This document shows, one piece after another, positions 31,607 through 34,216 of a stretch of DNA of 34,216 nucleotides. The DNA is from Patescibacteria group bacterium (GTDB taxonomy: Bacteria; Patescibacteriota; Patescibacteriia; Buchananbacterales; SURF-54): positions 1 to 34,216 of the forward strand of contig JAHIRB010000012.1 in NCBI GenBank assembly GCA_018818885.1. The letters are read 5' to 3'. How positions within the stretch are numbered: position 1 is the stretch's first letter; each line of letters starts with the position of its first letter. Both the position numbers and the translations under genes were made by a program. The notes beneath the pieces were generated by a model. That model searched no databases, had not been told where the DNA came from, and saw only the letters and a list, made by a program, of their open reading frames with translations.

Positions 31607-32020
31607 TTAGTTTTGAGACATTTTAATTTTTAGTTGCTCTACTCTACTTTTTAAACTGGTATCAATAACTTGGTCTTCGAATTCAATTTTGACTCCGCCA
31701 ATTAGATCATGGTTGGTATTTTCTATAAATTTAAAATCCTTATAGCCTTCAAAAATTACTAATTTTTTCAGTTTTTCTTCTAAACTATTTAGATGTGATG
31801 TGGTGAGTTTATTTTTTGAATTTACTCTAATTTCCGCTATTTTGTTGGTTTTATTATATATTTTTACAAAATATTCAATAATCATTGGCCATTGCTTAAG
31901 ATCACCTTTTTTAGCTACCAAACCTACAAAACCCTCTACTGCAGCATCAACTTGATCTTTTGATGCCTCGTTAGTAATTTCAAATAAAGTTTGTGCGTAT
32001 TGTTTGGGTTTTATTTTCAT
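31607..32020 (-). CDS. atpH: F-type ATP synthase delta subunit (short)
   Basis: A 137-residue stator subunit, clearly shorter than the usual 175-180. The N-terminal helical domain is abbreviated ([16 protein letters not shown]), while the C-terminal domain is recognisable in [28 protein letters not shown]. It links the head to the b stalk. Short delta subunits are common in reduced genomes. Its ATG lies in the target duplication of an inserted element; before insertion it probably overlapped the atpF stop as ATGA. Confidence 0.88.
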   Translation of the reverse strand: MKIKPKQYAQTLFEITNEASKDQVDAAVEGFVGLVAKKGDLKQWPMIIEYFVKIYNKTNKIAEIRVNSKNKLTTSHLNSLEEKLKKLVIFEGYKDFKFIENTNHDLIGGVKIEFEDQVIDTSLKSRVEQLKIKMSQN

Positions 32021-32021
32021 A

Positions 32022-32130
32022 TCCGGTAGTGCTCCCCTAAATGAGATTTAATTTTTATTTATAATATTAATTAGAGTATATAAATTTATTGTCAGATAGT
32101 AATTTTTAATTTTACGGAACTGCTACTGGG
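32022..32130. repeat. MITE-like element between atpF and atpH
   Basis: A 109-bp element with imperfect inverted ends (ccggtagtgctcccctaaat against cccagtagcagttccgtaaa) and the flanking direct repeat tcata (32017-32021 and 32131-32135). On the minus strand the duplication reads TATGA, which contains the atpF stop in one copy and the atpH start in the other. Confidence 0.6.
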
Positions 32131-32622
32131 TCATAATTTACTAATAGTATGTTCCACAACTTTTTTATCGACTTCTTCGTCTACTACATCTTCTAAAACT
32201 TTATTGGTTGCCATTGCTACCATGTCAGAAACATCTGCTCTAACCTCTTTGATCATTTTTTCTTTTTCGTTTGCGATCTGTACTTTTGCCTTATCGACGA
32301 CTTCTTGTGCTTCTTTCTTGGTTTGAGCTAAATATTTTTGTCTATTTTCTTCTGCAACTTTTTGCGCACTCAAAACAATACTTTCTGCCTCTTTTTTTGC
32401 AGCTAATATTTTTTGTTCTTTTTGGGTTTCTGCTTTTACTAGCTCATCTTTAATCCTTTCTGCATCTTTAATTCCTTGTTCAATTTTTTTGGTTCTATCT
32501 GTCAACATTTTCAAAACTGGCTTGTATAAAAATTTATACAAAACCGCCAACAGGATTAAAAAATTTACCATTTGGGCAATTATCAAACGCCAATCAATAC
32601 CCAACTTTTCTATTAGCTCCAT
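32131..32622 (-). CDS. atpF: F-type ATP synthase b subunit
   Basis: A 163-residue protein with one N-terminal membrane helix (WRLIIAQMVNFLILLAVLYKFLYKPV) followed by a long charged helix. This is the standard layout of the membrane-anchored stator stalk. The phrase FLYKPVLKMLTDRTKKIE is typical of b subunits. A single b gene is present, so the stalk is presumably a homodimer. It ends in TGA within a target duplication. Confidence 0.95.
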   Translation of the reverse strand: MELIEKLGIDWRLIIAQMVNFLILLAVLYKFLYKPVLKMLTDRTKKIEQGIKDAERIKDELVKAETQKEQKILAAKKEAESIVLSAQKVAEENRQKYLAQTKKEAQEVVDKAKVQIANEKEKMIKEVRADVSDMVAMATNKVLEDVVDEEVDKKVVEHTISKL

Positions 32623-32657
32623 AAAAAGCTTGTTTGTTTGTTAAGTGTTAATTTTTT

Positions 32658-32891
32658 TTACACGAACTTGATTACCAATGCTACAACTAAAACATAAATA
32701 GCAATAGCTTCGGTAAACGCAACTGCCAAAATCATAGCAGTTTGAATTTTTGCACCAGCTTCTGGGTTTCGGCCAATTGATTCAACCGCCTTAGAACCCA
32801 TTTTACCGATTGAAAGGGCAGGCATAATTGCTCCAATAGCCATGGTTGCTCCAGCTGTGATAGATTTGATTACTTCTAGATCCATTTCCAT
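32658..32891 (-). CDS. atpE: F-type ATP synthase c subunit, probable H+ type
   Basis: A 77-residue hairpin proteolipid. The loop RNPEA (41-45) marks the polar turn, and Glu61 in AFTEAIAIY is the ion-binding carboxylate. Compared with the Na+-binding c subunit of Ilyobacter tartaricus (Gln32, Glu65, Ser66, Thr67), the equivalent positions are Ile28, Glu61, Ala62 and Ile63. The extra Na+ ligands are therefore missing and proton coupling is predicted. Confidence 0.95.
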   Translation of the reverse strand: MEMDLEVIKSITAGATMAIGAIMPALSIGKMGSKAVESIGRNPEAGAKIQTAMILAVAFTEAIAIYVLVVALVIKFV

Positions 32892-32935
32892 AATTTTTTA
32901 CATTATTATTAATTAATATATAATCCTGAGTTTAT

Positions 32936-32986
32936 CGCACTTCGACGGGTTCAGTGCGACTTTGAGCGTATTCGAAATGGTCGAAG
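32936..32986. repeat. Palindromic repeat between atpB and atpE
   Basis: cgcact (32936-32941) pairs with agtgcg (32953-32958), followed by gactttgagcgtattcgaaa and gtcgaag. It resembles the widespread CACTTCGACGGGCTCAGTGCGACTTTGAGC repeat type and sits in a 111-bp gap. Confidence 0.7.
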
Positions 32987-33002
32987 AATTACTTGAATAT
33001 AT

Positions 33003-33740
33003 TTAATGGGCCATTTCTGTACTGGCCATTGTTAAAAATACTAAAGTTAAAGTAGCAAATATCAAAGCCTGAATAAAACCAACAAAAATTTCTAAAAACA
33101 TAAAGGGTAGCGGTGCAATATAAGGAACTAAAAAAGTGACAACAAGTAGTAAAACTTCTCCAGCAAAAATATTTCCAAATAATCTAAACGAAAAAGAAAT
33201 TATTTTAGCTAGTTCTGCAAAAATTTCTAAAATACCAACAAAGCTATATATGGGATTTTTGGAAACATACTTTTTCATGTGTTTGACAAAACCTATCATG
33301 ACTACTCCAAAAACTTGCGTGCCTAAAACTGAAACTAGTGCTATTGCTAAAGTAACATTTAAGTCTGCTGAAGCAGATCTGATGAATGGAACTAAGACTT
33401 CTTTTCCGTGATGTATTTCGTAAAAACCAATTGTGCCAAGTCCAGGAATAATTTCTATCCAGTTCGAAAGTATAACAAATAAAAAAATCGTAGCGACTAA
33501 AGGAAAAAATATTATTGTCTTACTACGATTTTGAGTGATGTTATCCATAAAATCCATCAAGCGTTCAAAGATTGTTTCAATAATATTTTGCAGACCTGTT
33601 GGCACTTCTTTTAATTTTTTATGTAAAAGAAAGGTGATAAAAAAAAGAAACAAAGCTACCAGTAAAGCCATGATTAACGTATTGGTTACTGGAAACGTTT
33701 TGATGTGAAAAATGGCTTCAGCTGCGAGTGATATGTTCAT
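33003..33740 (-). CDS. atpB: F-type ATP synthase a subunit
   Basis: A 245-residue membrane protein with about five to six helices. The essential arginine stands in SFSFRLFGNIFAGEVLL, and the last helices carry GFIQALIFATLTLVFL. It forms the two half-channels next to the c ring. The start overlaps the stop of the AtpI-like gene by 4 bp (ATGA). Confidence 0.96.
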   Translation of the reverse strand: MNISLAAEAIFHIKTFPVTNTLIMALLVALFLFFITFLLHKKLKEVPTGLQNIIETIFERLMDFMDNITQNRSKTIIFFPLVATIFLFVILSNWIEIIPGLGTIGFYEIHHGKEVLVPFIRSASADLNVTLAIALVSVLGTQVFGVVMIGFVKHMKKYVSKNPIYSFVGILEIFAELAKIISFSFRLFGNIFAGEVLLLVVTFLVPYIAPLPFMFLEIFVGFIQALIFATLTLVFLTMASTEMAH

Positions 33741-34027
33741 ACATCCTTTTTAGTTTCATTATTTTTTTGTTTTGTTTGCTTTTCGATTTCTGTAAAAACT
33801 TTAATTATTTTAAAATAAATAATCCACGAAGAAATCATTATTGAAAGTAGTATACCAACCAAAAGTAATATTGGCGAACTTTCGAATTTAACGTCTAAAA
33901 ATCTTCCTAACAAAGCTAATACAACAACTGGCACTGCTATCATCCAGCCTAACTGGCCCGCAATACTAAGGGAAAAAAATAAGTTACTTTGCTCCTTTTT
34001 TACCTGTTTTTCTTTATCTTTAAACAT
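33737..34027 (-). CDS. AtpI/AtpZ-like F-ATPase accessory protein
   Basis: A 96-residue protein with two membrane helices (about 26-46 and 54-76) and charged ends, matching the small AtpI/AtpZ proteins that open many F-type operons. Members are linked to c-ring assembly or ion supply. The first helix region (GQLGWMIAVPVVVLALLGRFLD) fits the family. Its start lies only about 8 nt from the expected transcription start. Confidence 0.85.
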   Translation of the reverse strand: MFKDKEKQVKKEQSNLFFSLSIAGQLGWMIAVPVVVLALLGRFLDVKFESSPILLLVGILLSIMISSWIIYFKIIKVFTEIEKQTKQKNNETKKDV

Positions 34028-34041
34028 AAAATGGTTGGGTT

Positions 34042-34069
34042 ATTATACCAAATTTACTAAAAAATTCAA
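34042..34069 (-). promoter_or_regulatory. Promoter of the F-type operon
   Basis: TTGAAT (34064-34069) and TATAAT (34042-34047) are 16 bp apart on the minus strand. The -35 box overlaps the stop codon (34066-34068) of the transposase upstream, so the operon begins directly behind an insertion element. Confidence 0.75.
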
Positions 34070-34216
34070 GTTTTTGTATTAGTCCAGCACATATTGGACA
34101 CATAGTTATTTTTTAATAAATAATCCACAGGAGTCTCTAAATTAAGGCCCCAGTGGAATCGTTTTGTATTATACCAAACCAGCCACTCAGTCATTTTTTG
34201 ATTGAATATATCTACA
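34066..34216 (-). CDS. C-terminal end of an IS481/IS3-type transposase (partial)
   Basis: The last 49 residues of a DDE integrase-like transposase, cut by the window edge. FNQKMTEWLVWYNTKRFHWG and ETPVDYLLKN match the closing part of the integrase core (the 'WYNT.R.H..L...TP..YL' region, with the last catalytic Glu expected further upstream). The ending CWTNTKT is common in IS481-like copies of candidate-phyla genomes. Arg-Pro-His is Arg-Phe-His here. Whether the element is complete cannot be judged. Confidence 0.85.
   Translation of the reverse strand, partial: VDIFNQKMTEWLVWYNTKRFHWGLNLETPVDYLLKNNYVSNMCWTNTKT

Overview
The window looks like a piece of a low-GC, reduced bacterial genome, most likely a candidate-phyla-radiation (Patescibacteria) organism. 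This is inferred from compact AT-rich genes, many small orphan membrane and zinc-ribbon proteins, dispersed short palindromic repeats and many promoters that lie almost on the start codon. UGA is used as a stop (for example at the ATGA overlaps of arsR/trx, proB/proCA and atpI/atpB), so the UGA-glycine code of Absconditabacteria/Gracilibacteria does not apply. No marker gene here fixes the lineage.

Layout. 1-3063 (+): tRNA-His, then an arsenic-type cluster of ArsR repressor, CxxC redox protein, PFCSCSS permease, ArsF-like lipoprotein and ArsG-like CcdA-fold permease. 3094-8066 (+): six unrelated small genes, mostly membrane proteins plus one methyltransferase, each with its own terminator and promoter. 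Three of them are followed directly after the stop codon by a recurring structured element. 8192-11403: small zinc-ribbon proteins, a 35-residue basic protein, a type IV pilin-like protein and a 537-residue membrane protein. 11457-14971 (-): a proline block of leader peptide, proB, a fused proC-proA, a tRNA-like element and tRNA-Pro(UGG). 15052-16575 (-): an EamA-type transporter and an orphan gene. 16726-26020 (-): a complete V/A-type ATPase operon (H-I-K-E-C-F-A-B-D) interrupted by one gene on the other strand. 26511-26954 (-): a beta-carbonic-anhydrase-like protein. 27007-34027 (-): a complete F-type ATP synthase operon (I-B-E-F-H-A-G-D-C). 34066-34216 (-): the 3' end of an IS481/IS3-type transposase.

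How it works together. Two rotary ATPases lie side by side. The V-type K subunit keeps all residues known to bind Na+ in Enterococcus hirae NtpK, while the F-type c subunit lacks the Na+ ligands of Ilyobacter and looks proton-specific. The cell may therefore couple a Na+ pump to an H+ ATP synthase. The proline genes encode all three enzymes from glutamate to proline in two overlapping genes. Upstream lies what reads as a classical attenuator: a 23-residue leader peptide with four prolines, alternative RNA pairings and a terminator just before proB. I regard this as the most striking undescribed feature.

Both ATPase operons have been invaded at most gene junctions by small palindromic repeats. 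Three elements of about 95-109 bp have terminal inverted repeats and 4-5 bp target duplications; two of these duplications contain a start codon. Another repeat has inserted in frame inside atpG.
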